A program made the translations under genes and the position numbers. A stretch of DNA of 64,000 bases from Brenneria populi (GTDB lineage Bacteria; Pseudomonadota; Gammaproteobacteria; Enterobacterales; Enterobacteriaceae), in contig NZ_JAYWTM010000009.1 in assembly GCF_036016195.1 (NCBI RefSeq), forward strand, positions 124,001 through 188,000, read 5' to 3'. Shown piece after piece: positions 1 through 9,464 of the stretch. Every line of letters starts with the position of its first letter. Within the stretch, counting starts at the first letter, position 1. The notes beneath the pieces were generated by a model. That model saw only the letters and a list, made by a program, of their open reading frames with translations, was not told where the DNA came from and made no database searches.

Positions 1-1443
1 CTGTACGGAAACGTCGAGAGCGGAAACGGGTTCGTCGCAGATAAGCAGCTGCGGGCGTAGAACCAGCGCCCGGGCGATGCCGATGCGCTGACGCTGGCCG
101 CCGGAGAATTCGTGCGGGTAGCGCTGGCGGGCCGACTGAGGCAGGCCGACGTCGTCAAGAATGCGTACGATGCGCCGCTCACGTTCGCGCCGCTCTTTGA
201 TCCCGTGGATCGCCAGCGCATAGCCTAAGATCTCGTCGATGCTCTGGCGCGGATTGAGCGACCCGTAGGGGTCTTGAAACACCATCTGGATACGCTTGCG
301 CCAAGGCAGCAGACGTCGGCGCGACAGCGTCAGCAGATCCTGTCCGTCAAAAACGATCCGGCCGCTCTGCGCCTGCTCCAGCCTCATGATGGCGCGTGAC
401 AGGGTGGATTTGCCGCAGCCCGACTCGCCGACCAGGCCGAGCGTTTCTCCGGCATGCAGCCGCAGGGAGAGATCGTTTACCGCCGCAATATCGCCCTGGG
501 CGGATTCATAGGTCACCGTCAGGCCGTCGATCGCCAGCAGCGGCCGGGACGCGGCGGCGGCCGGGGCGATCTCCGCCTCCGCCGCGCGCGGCGAGGGCTG
601 AAACAGGGTGAAGCCCTGTTCATCGCCGTAGCGAATCTCCGGCAGCCGCGACCGGCGATAGTGCGCATCCTGCTCCAGATGCAGCGAGGCGTGCAGCAGG
701 CCTTGGGTATAGGTATGCTGCGGATGGCGTAATATCCGATCGGCCGGCCCTTCCTCCAGCTTGCGGCCGTTATGCATCACCGCCACGCGATCGGCCCACT
801 GGGCGACCACGCCCAGATCGTGGGTGATGAGCAGCACGGCCATGTTCAGCTCGCGCCGCAGCTCGTCGAGCAGGGCCAGTATCTGCGATTGGATGGTGAC
901 ATCCAGCGCGGTGGTCGGCTCATCGGCAATCAGCAGGTCGGGCTGGCAGGCGATCGCCATGGCGATCATCACCCGCTGGCGCTGTCCGCCGGATAGGTGG
1001 TGGGGGTAATCGTCAAAGCGGTTTTCAGGGTCGGGCAGCTTGACCTGCCTCAGCAGTTCAATCGCGCGGGCGCGCGCCTGCCGCCGGGTTAACGTTAGAT
1101 GCAGGGTCAGGGCTTCTTCAACCTGACGCCCGATGGACATCACCGGATTCAGCGAGGTCATCGGCTCCTGAAATATCATGGAGATGTCGTTGCCGCGCAC
1201 ATCGGCCAGCTGCCGCTCTCCCAAACGCAGCAGGTCTTTGCCGCCGAGCGTGATGGCGCCGCCGATTTTTGTCTGCGCCGGCAGCAGCCGCATGATGCTC
1301 AATGCGGTAGTGGACTTGCCGCAGCCCGATTCGCCCACCAACGCCAGCATTTCTCCCTTTGCGATACGTAGGTCGAGATTATCCACCGCCACGTGTCCGG
1401 GGAAGTGAACGCTTAGCCCCTGTATATCCAGTAATGTCGTCAT
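1..1443 (-). CDS. Dual-domain peptide/nickel-type ABC transporter ATPase (partial, C-terminus off window)
   Basis: This is a fused DppD-DppF-like ATPase that would power uptake of di- or oligopeptides through an inner-membrane permease. Translated from ATG 1443 leftwards it shows a first nucleotide-binding domain (Walker A GESGCGKST near residue 40, signature LSGGQRQR, Walker B LLIADEPTTALD). A linker follows, and then a second complete set (GESGCGKST, FSGGQRQR, LLICDEPVSALD) that runs into the window start, so the last roughly 50-100 residues are missing. The two-domain layout is as in GsiA, but the sequence does not look like GsiA itself. The permease and binding-protein genes must lie outside the window, so the substrate is unknown. 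Confidence 0.9.
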   Translation of the reverse strand, partial: MTTLLDIQGLSVHFPGHVAVDNLDLRIAKGEMLALVGESGCGKSTTALSIMRLLPAQTKIGGAITLGGKDLLRLGERQLADVRGNDISMIFQEPMTSLNPVMSIGRQVEEALTLHLTLTRRQARARAIELLRQVKLPDPENRFDDYPHHLSGGQRQRVMIAMAIACQPDLLIADEPTTALDVTIQSQILALLDELRRELNMAVLLITHDLGVVAQWADRVAVMHNGRKLEEGPADRILRHPQHTYTQGLLHASLHLEQDAHYRRSRLPEIRYGDEQGFTLFQPSPRAAEAEIAPAAAASRPLLAIDGLTVTYESAQGDIAAVNDLSLRLHAGETLGLVGESGCGKSTLSRAIMRLEQAQSGRIVFDGQDLLTLSRRRLLPWRKRIQMVFQDPYGSLNPRQSIDEILGYALAIHGIKERRERERRIVRILDDVGLPQSARQRYPHEFSGGQRQRIGIARALVLRPQLLICDEPVSALDVSVQ

Positions 1444-1590
1444 CCCGTCCCGATCCCTAAATCAATCTCTTTAGGCAGTAATCGGTTACTTTAATCGCGA
1501 CGGTTATTATTTTTCTATTATGGTTTCTTCTTACTTATAGCTATTACGCATATATCCGGCCCGCCTAGAACCGCGCGGGCGTCGGCCGCG

Positions 1591-4500
1591 TTACTCCGCC
1601 TTCGCTTTCAGCGGAAAGCGTCTGCGCACCACCACAAAGAAGAGCGGCACGAAGAAGATGGCGAGGATCGTCGCGGAGGCCATTCCGCCAATGACGCCGG
1701 TCCCCACGGCATGCTGGCTGGCGGAGCCCGCGCCGTTGCTGGTGGCCATCGGCAGCACGCCGAAAATGAACGCCAGCGAAGTCATCAAAATCGGCCGCAG
1801 GCGCTGGCGCGCCGCATCCAGCGTCGCCTCAACCAGCTCCCGACCCTGCTGGTTCATCTCGTTGGCGAACTCGACGATAAGGATGGCGTTTTTCGCCGCT
1901 AGACCGATAACGGTCAACAGCCCCACCTGGAAATAGACATCGTTCTCCAGACCGCGCCCCCAGGTGGCCAGTAGCGCGCCCAGTACGCCGAGCGGCACCA
2001 CCAGCATCACGGAAAAGGGAACGGTCCAGCTTTCGTACAAAGCGGCCAGACACAGGAAGACGACCAGCAGCGAAATGGCGTACAGCGCCGGCGCTTGCGA
2101 CCCCGCCAGCCGCTCCTGATAAGACATGCCGGTCCATTCCAGACCGATGCCTTCAGGCAATTGCTTGACCAGCGTCTCCATGATGTTCATGGCCGTCCCG
2201 GTGCTGACGCCGGGCGCCGCTTCCCCGACGATCTCCAGCGAGGAGTAGCCGTTGTAACGCTCCAGGCGCGGCGAACCGCTCTCCCATGAGGTTTGCGCAA
2301 AGGCGGTAAAGGGCACCATCCCGCCGTGGCTGTTGCGCACGTACCATTTGCCGATGTCGTCCGGCTGCATGCGGTATTTGGCCGCCGCCTGCACATAGAC
2401 TTTTTTCACCCGGCCGCGATCGATGAAATCATTCACGTAGGTCGAACCCCAGCCGGTTTGCAGCACGCCGTTGATGTCGTCGATAGCGACGCCCAGCGCC
2501 TGCGCCTTGCGTTGGTCAATATCAATTCTCAGCTGCGCGTTGTCATCCAGGCCGTTATGGCGCACCCGGGTCAGCGCCGCGCTGTCGCCGGCCATCGATA
2601 AGAGCCGGTCGCGCGCGTTCATCAGCGTATCGTGGCCTAGCCCGGCGTGATCCTGTAATTCCAGGGTAAAACCGGCCGCATTGCCCAGGCCGCTGATGGA
2701 AGGCGGATTATTGGCAATCACCCGCGCTTCGTTGATATGGCGAAACGCCCGGGTCGCCCGCTCGATAATGGCGAAAGCGCTATTATCCGACCCCGCGCGC
2801 TCATCCCACTCTTTCAGGCGCACGAACAGGCGTGCCACGTTCTGTCCGTTCCCGCCCGGACCGGAACCCACGGCGGAGAACACCGATACGACATTTTCCG
2901 CCTCCTGGGTGAGGTAATACTGTTCGACTTTTTGCACCACTTTTAGCGTCTGCTGCTGCGTCGATCCGGGCGGCAGCTGTACCTGCGTCATAAACACGCC
3001 GCGGTCTTCCTGCGGCAGGAACGATGTCGGCAGTTTCATAAACAGAAACGCCATGATGCCGATGATGCCGAGATAGAGCAGCGTCCAGCGGCCGCTTCTC
3101 ACCAGGATTTTCGCCACGCCGTGTTCATAACGCGACGCGCTACGGTTGAAACTGCGGTTAAACCATCCGAAGAACCCCGTGCGGCCGTGATGGTGGCCTT
3201 TGGCGAGCGGCTTGAGCAGGGTGGCGCACAGCGCGGGCGTAAGGATCATCGCCACCAGCACGGACAGAATCATGGAGGAAACGATGGTGATGGAGAACTG
3301 GCGGTAGATCGCCCCGGTGGTGCCGCCGAAAAAGGCCATTGGAACAAATACCGCCGAGAGCACCAGCGCGATCCCCACCAGCGCCCCCTGCACCTGCCTC
3401 ATCGATTTGCGCGTCGCTTCGCGCGCAGAGAGCCCCTCTTCGCTCATGACGCGCTCGACGTTTTCCACCACCACGATGGCGTCATCCACCAGCAGGCCGA
3501 TCGCCAGCACCATCGCAGACATGGTGAGGGTGTTCAGGCTGAATCCGCCGACGTAAAGCACCGTGAAGGTGCCCAGCAGCACAACCGGAACGGCGATGGT
3601 GGGGATCAGCGTGGCGCGGAAATTCTGTAAAAACAGGTACATTACCAGAAATACCAGCAGTATCGCCTCAAACAGGGTTTTCACCACGTCGGTAATCGAC
3701 GCTTTGACGAAGGGGGCGGTTTCAAAGGCGATTTTGGCTTCCAGCCCGCGGGGAAAATAGTGCGACAGCTCGTCGATGCGCGCGCGCACCAGCTTGTCCG
3801 TCTCCAGCTCATTGGCGCCGGAGGCCAGGGTTACCCCCAGTCCCGACGCCGCCTGGCCGTTATAGCGGCTGAGATAATTATAGCTTTCCGCGCCCAGCTC
3901 GACTTCGGCGACATCCCCCAGCCTGACCGCGGAACCGTCCTGATTGACGCGCAGGGTAATGTCGCGGAACTGTTGCGGCGTTTGCAGCAGCGACTGGGCA
4001 TTAATGGAGGCATTCAGCAACTGGTCGTCCACCGACGGCGTTCCCCCCACCTGGCCGACGGAAACCTGACTGTTTTGCGACTCGATGGCGGACACCACGT
4101 CCTCGGTGATCAGCGCGTAGTTCGCCAGCTTCAAGGGGTCGAGCCAGATGCGCATCGCATATTGCGAGCCGTAGGCCTCCACTTCGCCGACGCCGTTGAT
4201 GCGGCTGAGCGGCTCCTGAATGTTACTGGCGACATAGTCTGCGATATCCTGTTTATCCATGCTGCCATCGGTAGAAACAAAGGCGATCATCAGGATATTG
4301 GTATCGCCGGTTTTACTGACCGTTACGCCCTGCTGCTGCACGGCCTGCGGCAGTTTGCGCAATGCCGACTGCAGCTGGTTCTGCACCTGCTGGCGGGCTT
4401 CATTCGGGTTGGTTCCGGCTTCAAAACTGAGCGTGATCCTTGCCTGCCCTGTATTGCTGCTGTTTGACGCCATATACATTAAATTATCCAGCCCGGTCAT

Positions 4501-4704
4501 GCTCTGCTCGATAACCTGCGTCACGGTATTTTCAATGGTTTGGGCGGACGCGCCGGGATAATTGGCGCTGATCCGCACGCTGGGCGGCGCCAGGTCGGGA
4601 TATTGCTCAATGGGCAGCGAAACGATCGCCAGCGTACCGCACAGACTGAGTAAAATTGCCAACACCCAGGCAAAAATGGGGCGATCGATAAAAAAATTCG
4701 CCAT
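1591..4704 (-). CDS. acrD: RND aminoglycoside/multidrug efflux pump AcrD
   Basis: Inner-membrane proton-driven drug efflux transporter of the AcrB family. The start at 4704 (MANFFIDRPIFAWVLAIL) follows a GAGGAG ribosome site and gives 1037 residues, the AcrD length; the frame stays open further upstream but the extension lacks family features. Visible hallmarks are the TM4 aspartate pair in GLLVDDAIVVVENVERV, the TM10 lysine in AAKNAILIVEFANEM and the FFGGTTGAIYRQF loop. The C-terminus VRRRFPLKAKAE is AcrD-like. There is no adjacent membrane-fusion gene, as expected for AcrD, which borrows AcrA and TolC. In E. coli acrD is controlled by BaeR and CpxR. No paired GTAAA CpxR site was seen upstream here. 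Confidence 0.93.
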   Translation of the reverse strand: MANFFIDRPIFAWVLAILLSLCGTLAIVSLPIEQYPDLAPPSVRISANYPGASAQTIENTVTQVIEQSMTGLDNLMYMASNSSNTGQARITLSFEAGTNPNEARQQVQNQLQSALRKLPQAVQQQGVTVSKTGDTNILMIAFVSTDGSMDKQDIADYVASNIQEPLSRINGVGEVEAYGSQYAMRIWLDPLKLANYALITEDVVSAIESQNSQVSVGQVGGTPSVDDQLLNASINAQSLLQTPQQFRDITLRVNQDGSAVRLGDVAEVELGAESYNYLSRYNGQAASGLGVTLASGANELETDKLVRARIDELSHYFPRGLEAKIAFETAPFVKASITDVVKTLFEAILLVFLVMYLFLQNFRATLIPTIAVPVVLLGTFTVLYVGGFSLNTLTMSAMVLAIGLLVDDAIVVVENVERVMSEEGLSAREATRKSMRQVQGALVGIALVLSAVFVPMAFFGGTTGAIYRQFSITIVSSMILSVLVAMILTPALCATLLKPLAKGHHHGRTGFFGWFNRSFNRSASRYEHGVAKILVRSGRWTLLYLGIIGIMAFLFMKLPTSFLPQEDRGVFMTQVQLPPGSTQQQTLKVVQKVEQYYLTQEAENVVSVFSAVGSGPGGNGQNVARLFVRLKEWDERAGSDNSAFAIIERATRAFRHINEARVIANNPPSISGLGNAAGFTLELQDHAGLGHDTLMNARDRLLSMAGDSAALTRVRHNGLDDNAQLRIDIDQRKAQALGVAIDDINGVLQTGWGSTYVNDFIDRGRVKKVYVQAAAKYRMQPDDIGKWYVRNSHGGMVPFTAFAQTSWESGSPRLERYNGYSSLEIVGEAAPGVSTGTAMNIMETLVKQLPEGIGLEWTGMSYQERLAGSQAPALYAISLLVVFLCLAALYESWTVPFSVMLVVPLGVLGALLATWGRGLENDVYFQVGLLTVIGLAAKNAILIVEFANEMNQQGRELVEATLDAARQRLRPILMTSLAFIFGVLPMATSNGAGSASQHAVGTGVIGGMASATILAIFFVPLFFVVVRRRFPLKAKAE

Positions 4705-5088
4705 TGAAATACGGCTCCTCGGCAGCGTTGTTATTGCGGCATATCTACCGAGAATTACTTTATCCGCTAATGTTTTACGAATCGTGGAAAAATTAAGGAG
4801 AAAATGTAAATAATCGTCGGCGCATGGCGGGCCGTGTTGGCCCGCCGGCGTCTCCGCCATCTGAATTTCATACTAATCGGTTAAATCTCAATCTTTTCTT
4901 TATTTTGAACATTATTTATGTCTGTTGAGGTGACATAGATGAAAGCGCGTGGTCAAAGGGGATGGTACACTTCGCCTCTCCATTTTCCGTGATGCATTCA
5001 TGAGAGTGTTTGGTGGCAAGCGCAAGGCCACTGTGATTATCAACAACAACCACATTTATGTTGGCTGGTTATTTAAGTAGGGGTTCAC
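4705..5088. other. Intergenic region between acrD and yhjJ
   Basis: This 384-bp stretch separates divergent acrD and yhjJ and should hold both promoters. It contains a strong GC-rich inverted repeat at 4826-4846 (8-bp arms GGCGGGCC/GGCCCGCC, loop of 5) with no T-run on either side, so it is more likely a leader hairpin than a terminator. It also carries a possible 26-codon ORF just before yhjJ (separate entry). No regulator box was recognised with confidence. Confidence 0.5.
5000..5080 (+). CDS. Possible 26-residue leader peptide/small protein upstream of yhjJ
   Basis: A short reading frame begins at ATG 5000 with MRVFGGKRKATV and ends at TAG 5078-5080, eight bases before the yhjJ start. It is basic at the N-terminus and then hydrophobic. 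I recognise no family. It could be a translated leader coupled to yhjJ, or chance; the ribosome site in front of it is poor. The regular placement and lack of rare-looking codons are the only support. Confidence 0.3.
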   Translation: MRVFGGKRKATVIINNNHIYVGWLFK

Positions 5089-6561
5089 ATGCAGGGCACC
5101 AAAATAGGACTTTTCGTTGGTGGAATGTTGCTGGCGGTTGTCGGCAGCAACGTGCAGGCTGAAACACTACAACCCGATCCTGCCTGGCAGCAGGGTAAAC
5201 TTGATAATGGTTTTACCTGGCAGTTACTCACTACCCCGCAACGTCCGGGCGACAGGGTTGAGTTACGTTTAATGGTGAATACCGGATCGCTGACGGAAAA
5301 CGCGCAGCAATCAGGATTCGCCCGTTTTATTCCCCGGTTGGCGTTAACGCCAGCGGACGGTTTTTCGGCGACGCAGTTGTCTTCCCTATGGCAGCAAACA
5401 GAGCCGGGCGCGCGCGCGCTGCCGCCGGCCGTCACATCGTACGATTTCACCTTTTACAATCTGAGCTTGCCGAATAATCGGCCGGAGCTGCTGAAAGACG
5501 CGTTAAATTGGCTGTCGGAAACGGCCGGCCGGCTTTCCATCGACGATCGGCGCATCGGCGCGGCGTTAAGCTCGGCCGATCGGGTGGCGGCCTTCCCGGC
5601 TAATCCGCAGGAGCCCGCCTGGCGCTACCGCTTGAAGGGTTCCACGCTGCTGGCCCACGATCCGGGACAGGCGGTGACGCCGCCGCTAAGCAGCGAGCAG
5701 TTGCAGCAATTTTATAAAACCTGGTACACGCCGGACGCCATGACGCTCTATATCGTCGGCAATGTCGACCAGCGCAGCATCGTCGAGCAGATCGGTAAGG
5801 CGTTCTCAGCGCTGCAAGGAAAACGCGAAGCGCCGGCTCCGCTGCCGACGCTGAGCCCGTTGCCGCTGCAGGCCATCAGCCTGATAGACGCGACCGTTCA
5901 GCAGGATACATTGTCGCTGATCTGGGACATGCCCTGGCATCCGATTCGCGACGACCGGGCGCTGGTCCGCTACTGGCGGCGCGACTTGGCGAGGGAGGCG
6001 CTATTCTGGCATGTGCAGCAGGCGTTAAAGCAAAATCCGCGCAAAGGCGAAAACCTCCGTTTTAACTGTAATGTTCTCTATACGCGCGCGCAGTGCGCCA
6101 TCCATATGGACGTTCCCGGTATCGACGGCGTGATGCCGGCGGTGACGTTTTTGGCCCAGGAGCTGGCGGCGCTGAGAAGCGACGGGCTGACGCAGCAGGA
6201 GTTTGATGCGCTGATCGCACATAAAACGGATGAGCTGGGCAAACTGTTTGCCACTTACGCCCGTACCGGCACGGATGTGTTGATGGAGCAGCGCCTGCGG
6301 TCGCAGCAAAATGGCGTGGTGGATATCGCCCCCGAGCAGTATCAAAAATTACGCCAGACGTCGCTGTCCGAACTCACGCTGGATATGTTGAATCAGGAGC
6401 TGCACCAGTGGCTGTCGCAGGATGCCGCCCTGATGCTGATACAGCAGCAGGGCGAGCCGGAGGCGCATATGAAGACGCTGCAGGAAGCCTATAGCCGGAT
6501 TATGACGCCGGCCGCCGCCGCGGAAGAGCCTAAGCCGCAGGGTGAAGAGGCGGCGCGCTAA
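5089..6561 (+). CDS. yhjJ: Periplasmic M16 (pitrilysin) family protein YhjJ, probably inactive
   Basis: Encodes 490 residues with a cleavable signal peptide (ends near VQAETLQPD) and two M16-type domains. The sequence GKLDNGFTWQL and the second-domain start PLSSEQLQQFYKTWYTPD are typical of the family. The zinc-binding HxxEH that should follow the first beta strand is replaced by SGFARFIPRL, so peptidase activity is unlikely. YhjJ of E. coli is similarly placed beside kdgK, which supports the name. The gene converges on kdgK, sharing a strong hairpin. Function in the family is unknown. Confidence 0.88.
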   Translation: MQGTKIGLFVGGMLLAVVGSNVQAETLQPDPAWQQGKLDNGFTWQLLTTPQRPGDRVELRLMVNTGSLTENAQQSGFARFIPRLALTPADGFSATQLSSLWQQTEPGARALPPAVTSYDFTFYNLSLPNNRPELLKDALNWLSETAGRLSIDDRRIGAALSSADRVAAFPANPQEPAWRYRLKGSTLLAHDPGQAVTPPLSSEQLQQFYKTWYTPDAMTLYIVGNVDQRSIVEQIGKAFSALQGKREAPAPLPTLSPLPLQAISLIDATVQQDTLSLIWDMPWHPIRDDRALVRYWRRDLAREALFWHVQQALKQNPRKGENLRFNCNVLYTRAQCAIHMDVPGIDGVMPAVTFLAQELAALRSDGLTQQEFDALIAHKTDELGKLFATYARTGTDVLMEQRLRSQQNGVVDIAPEQYQKLRQTSLSELTLDMLNQELHQWLSQDAALMLIQQQGEPEAHMKTLQEAYSRIMTPAAAAEEPKPQGEEAAR

Positions 6562-6574
6562 TGGCATACGCCGG

Positions 6575-6603
6575 GCCTAGCCGCGGCCCGTCCGCGGCTA
6601 GGC
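6575..6603. terminator. Bidirectional hairpin between convergent yhjJ and kdgK
   Basis: A perfect 12-bp stem (GCCTAGCCGCGG paired with CCGCGGCTAGGC, loop CCCGT) lies between the two stop codons and overlaps the last codons of kdgK. There is no clear T-run, so it may stop transcription weakly or protect the 3' ends of the two converging mRNAs. Confidence 0.65.
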
Positions 6604-7530
6604 GGGCATCGCGCCGCGCGGGATAATGGCGCCGCGATGCTGAATCACCATGCTGGCGAGCAGGTGTCCGCGCCGCGCCGCCGCCTGCGCGCTGCCGCCG
6701 GTAAGGCGCACGGCCAGATAACCGGCGCTGAAGGAGTCGCCCGCCGCGGTGGTGTCCGCCACCTGCTCGTTCGCCAGCCTCACGGCGGGAACCTCGAGCA
6801 AATCTTGCCCCTGCTGTGAAATCAGGCAGGCGTCGGCGCCGCGCTTAATCACAATCTCCGCAACGCCGAAGCCATGAGTGCGCGCAAGCACTTCGGCCAC
6901 GGGTTTCGCTCCCCACAGCATATCTTCGTCATCCAGGGTCAGGAATGCGATATCGGTGCAGGAGAGCACGTCGCTGTAGGCTTTTTGCGTTTGCGCCCTG
7001 TTTTGCCACAGGCGCGGGCGATAGTTGTTATCGAAAATGATTTTGCCGCCGTTGGCGCGACAGGCGTGCAATAAGGCGAACAGGCGCTGACGGCTGTCGT
7101 CGTCGAGGATCGCCAGGCTGATGCCGCTCAGATAGAGATAATCGAAGCGCGCCAGACGCTGGCTGATTTTTTCCGCATCGGCGCCGTCGAGCCAGTAGCG
7201 GGCGGCGGCATCGTTGCGCCAGTAGTAGAAGGTACGCTCGCCGCTGTCATCGGTTTCGATGAAGTATAACCCGGGCAGCTTGTCGTCCAGACGCTGGATC
7301 AGATCGGTGCGCACCCCTTCTTGCCGCCATGCGACGACCATCTCTTCGCTAAAGCTATCGGTTCCGAGCGCGGTAACATAATAAACGCCCAGTGCCTCGG
7401 GCTGAACCTGACGCGCGATATACACGGAGGTATTCAGGGTATCGCCGCCGAATCCACGGCTAAGGTCGGCGCCTTTTTGCGACAGTTCGATCATGCATTC
7501 GCCGATTACGGCAATGTTGTTGGTGGTCAT
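6598..7530 (-). CDS. kdgK: 2-dehydro-3-deoxygluconokinase KdgK
   Basis: PfkB-family cytoplasmic kinase that phosphorylates 2-keto-3-deoxygluconate to KDPG, the step that commits pectin and uronate breakdown products to the Entner-Doudoroff aldolase. The 310-residue product starts MTTNNIAVIGECMIEL, carries the substrate-site GGDTLNTSVYIAR near residue 28 and the PfkB signature DTTAAGDSFSAGY near residue 260 with the catalytic aspartate. A KdgR-type operator lies about 140 bp upstream (7672-7690), consistent with induction by pectin catabolites. Neighbouring yhjJ and yhjD match the E. coli gene order. Confidence 0.93.
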   Translation of the reverse strand: MTTNNIAVIGECMIELSQKGADLSRGFGGDTLNTSVYIARQVQPEALGVYYVTALGTDSFSEEMVVAWRQEGVRTDLIQRLDDKLPGLYFIETDDSGERTFYYWRNDAAARYWLDGADAEKISQRLARFDYLYLSGISLAILDDDSRQRLFALLHACRANGGKIIFDNNYRPRLWQNRAQTQKAYSDVLSCTDIAFLTLDDEDMLWGAKPVAEVLARTHGFGVAEIVIKRGADACLISQQGQDLLEVPAVRLANEQVADTTAAGDSFSAGYLAVRLTGGSAQAAARRGHLLASMVIQHRGAIIPRGAMPA

Positions 7531-7671
7531 CAGCGTTGGCCTGTTTGCAAGAATAAATCGCGCTATCCTTCCGGTGCGACGGTATCGGTCGCCGCCTGAG
7601 ATGCCAATTCGTCGGCGGGGGGGCGCGGAGATTTTGTCAGTCTCAACATAATGGGAAGGCGAGTCAATAGT

Positions 7672-7690
7672 ATTGAAATGATGTTTTATT
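7672..7690. promoter_or_regulatory. KdgR-type operator in the kdgK upstream region
   Basis: The 19-bp sequence ATTGAAATGATGTTTTATT closely fits the remembered KdgR consensus AATRAAAYRNTRTTTYATT and lies in an AT-rich promoter region before kdgK. The whole 7531-7832 gap is otherwise empty apart from a GC-rich hairpin near 7737-7764 that probably ends the tautomerase transcript. KdgR represses pectinolysis genes in soft-rot enterobacteria, so this fits the host guess. Confidence 0.7.
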
Positions 7691-7832
7691 TTTTTATGAT
7701 GTGGATCGAAAAACGGAGATCGTCCCGGTCAAAAAGCCGGCGCCCGTCCGGGCTGGTGCCGGCAATCATTGCCGTAGGAGCGAACGATCGGTCACTTTTC
7801 GCTCCCGGCGCGCCAGACTCCGATCGGCAGGG

Positions 7833-8030
7833 TTATTTGCGGCGGAGATGGGTGACGCTTTCTCCTCCAATCCCCCAGTTGTCGGTATCCACTTCATCGA
7901 TCACCACGACGGTGGTGGCCGGGTTTTTCCCCAGCGTATCGACAAGAAGCTGCGTCACCCCGGCGATCAGGGCGCTCTTTTGCTCGGCGGTCGCGCCTTC
8001 GCGGGTAATTTTTATATTGACGTAGGGCAT
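7833..8030 (-). CDS. 4-oxalocrotonate tautomerase family protein
   Basis: A 65-residue tautomerase-superfamily subunit. The start MPYVNIKITREG exposes Pro1 after methionine removal, the catalytic base of the family, and the body has the expected beta-alpha-beta length and the C-terminal segment NWGIGGESVTHLR. Such enzymes tautomerise unsaturated keto acids and act as hexamers in the cytoplasm. The physiological substrate here is unknown. The gene stands just downstream of yhjD in the same direction (about 50 bp) and may share its transcript. Confidence 0.85.
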   Translation of the reverse strand: MPYVNIKITREGATAEQKSALIAGVTQLLVDTLGKNPATTVVVIDEVDTDNWGIGGESVTHLRRK

Positions 8031-8080
8031 AGTGGCTCCGGGTATTGCTGTTGGTAAGGTCGATTAAGTATATATCTTCG

Positions 8081-9094
8081 TCATTCTTCGCGCTGTCGCC
8101 GCGCGTTGCGATCGGCCGAGGTGTCGCCTTTATAATTCGCCGTGGCGATCCAGGCGGCGCAAAACAGCGTCAGCCGGGCGAAAAAATAGAAAAACGCCAT
8201 CAGCCCGATAACGGAACCGAACGCGGCGCCGGAGGGGGAGCTTGCCAGTTTGGGCAGCGAGACGGTCATGGCGAACTTGATCGCCTCAAAGCCGATGGCG
8301 GCAAGCAGCGTTCCCCGAAATAACGCTTTGCGTTTCGGCTTGTGCCGGGGCAATACAAAAAAGATCCACAGAAATAATAAGTAGTTGGCGAAAATTGAGA
8401 TCGATAAGGCGATCAGGGTCATCGCCGGGCGCAGCCATTCGATACCCTGCAGGCCCAATGCGTTGACGATGGTATTCTGCGCGGTGCCCGCAATGGACGT
8501 CAGGAACAGGGTAACCACCAGCGCCATCATCAGTCCGGTCAGAGATAAAAAATCGCGGGTGTACTTAAAGTAAATTTTCTCTTCGTCGTGCGGGTTGCGT
8601 TCCCAGACGTCGCGCAACTGCGCGCGGATCGCCTCGCGTAAGTTGCCCATCCAGCTGATGCCGGAATAGAGGGCGATGAGTAAGCCGGTGATCCCCACCG
8701 TCGTACGCTGCTGGATGGCGGTATTCACCGTGTTTTTCAGCGTATTGGCCAGGTTGGGGTCGCTGATGCTGTTGACGATGCGGTTAATCAACTCCGTCAG
8801 CAGATCCGGATTGGACGCCAGCACGAAACCGACGGCGGCAAAGGACACCATTAAGATAGGTATCAGCGACAGAAAGGAGAAATAGGTGATCGCGGCGCCG
8901 AACTGATTCCCCATCCGATCGTTAAAGCGCTCTCCCGCGCGGATCATATGCGCCACGCTGGGGATGGCCTGAATGCGTTTTACCCAACTTTTGCTCTGGC
9001 TTAAAAGCGTTCGGGACTGCTGCGATGGTTTGCCCTCTGTTTTTTCTGCGGGGGCCGGCTGAGCGTGAGGCTCTTGGTCTGCCGGTGCTGGCAT
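8081..9094 (-). CDS. yhjD: Inner-membrane protein YhjD (YihY/BrkB family)
   Basis: 337-residue integral membrane protein with a Pro/Gln-rich cytoplasmic N-terminus of about 60 residues, then six hydrophobic segments typical of the YihY/BrkB fold (for example AAITYFSFLSLIPILMVSFA and the final GLMAFFYFFARLTLFCAAWI). The charged C-terminus is RRQREE. An AGGAG site precedes the ATG at 9094. In E. coli YhjD is linked genetically to export of lipid A precursors in suppressor mutants. A transport role here is inferred only from family. The position near kdgK and yhjJ matches E. coli synteny. Confidence 0.88.
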   Translation of the reverse strand: MPAPADQEPHAQPAPAEKTEGKPSQQSRTLLSQSKSWVKRIQAIPSVAHMIRAGERFNDRMGNQFGAAITYFSFLSLIPILMVSFAAVGFVLASNPDLLTELINRIVNSISDPNLANTLKNTVNTAIQQRTTVGITGLLIALYSGISWMGNLREAIRAQLRDVWERNPHDEEKIYFKYTRDFLSLTGLMMALVVTLFLTSIAGTAQNTIVNALGLQGIEWLRPAMTLIALSISIFANYLLFLWIFFVLPRHKPKRKALFRGTLLAAIGFEAIKFAMTVSLPKLASSPSGAAFGSVIGLMAFFYFFARLTLFCAAWIATANYKGDTSADRNARRQREE

Positions 9095-9464
9095 TGAACA
9101 TCTCCTGTGCTTGGATTTGAGTTTGCGTGGCCTGCTTAATTATAACCAACAATATGAGATTGTTACGATTTCGCCTTATCCGACCGCCGGTGCGCCCCGT
9201 AGTCGCCCCGTGTCTCTCGAGCTGACAGACGGGTTTGTCAGCAAACTCAAACGCTTTTGGCGTTTTTGTCCCGCAGTTCGCCTGACTTAGGGGATAAATC
9301 AATAACCACAGTGCGGGGAGATTCACGTTTAATCCTTATATTTTATGTTGAGATACCAATAGGTGTTTAGCCTTGCATTCATCACCTGCCTGAAATTTCG
9401 CGTTATCCCGAATACCTTCCGCTTTTTATTGTGATTTACCGTTTCTGAACATGGAGATAATCCA
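9095..9464. other. Intergenic region between divergent yhjD and the flavoprotein gene
   Basis: This 370-bp gap should carry two divergent promoters. It contains a perfect 7-bp hairpin GCTGACA/TGTCAGC at 9221-9242 and just after it a small stem followed by a T-run (AACGC-loop-GCGTTTTT, 9250-9267) that could act as a weak rightward terminator or attenuator. No gene and no recognisable regulator site were found. Confidence 0.5.

Noticed and set aside
3760..4467. 235-codon frame antisense to acrD
   Set aside because: Shadow of a highly conserved transporter gene; no motif in the product.
4702..4860. N-terminal extension of acrD by 52 codons
   Set aside because: The extension has no similarity to RND transporters, while the ATG at 4704 has a strong ribosome site and gives the exact AcrD length.
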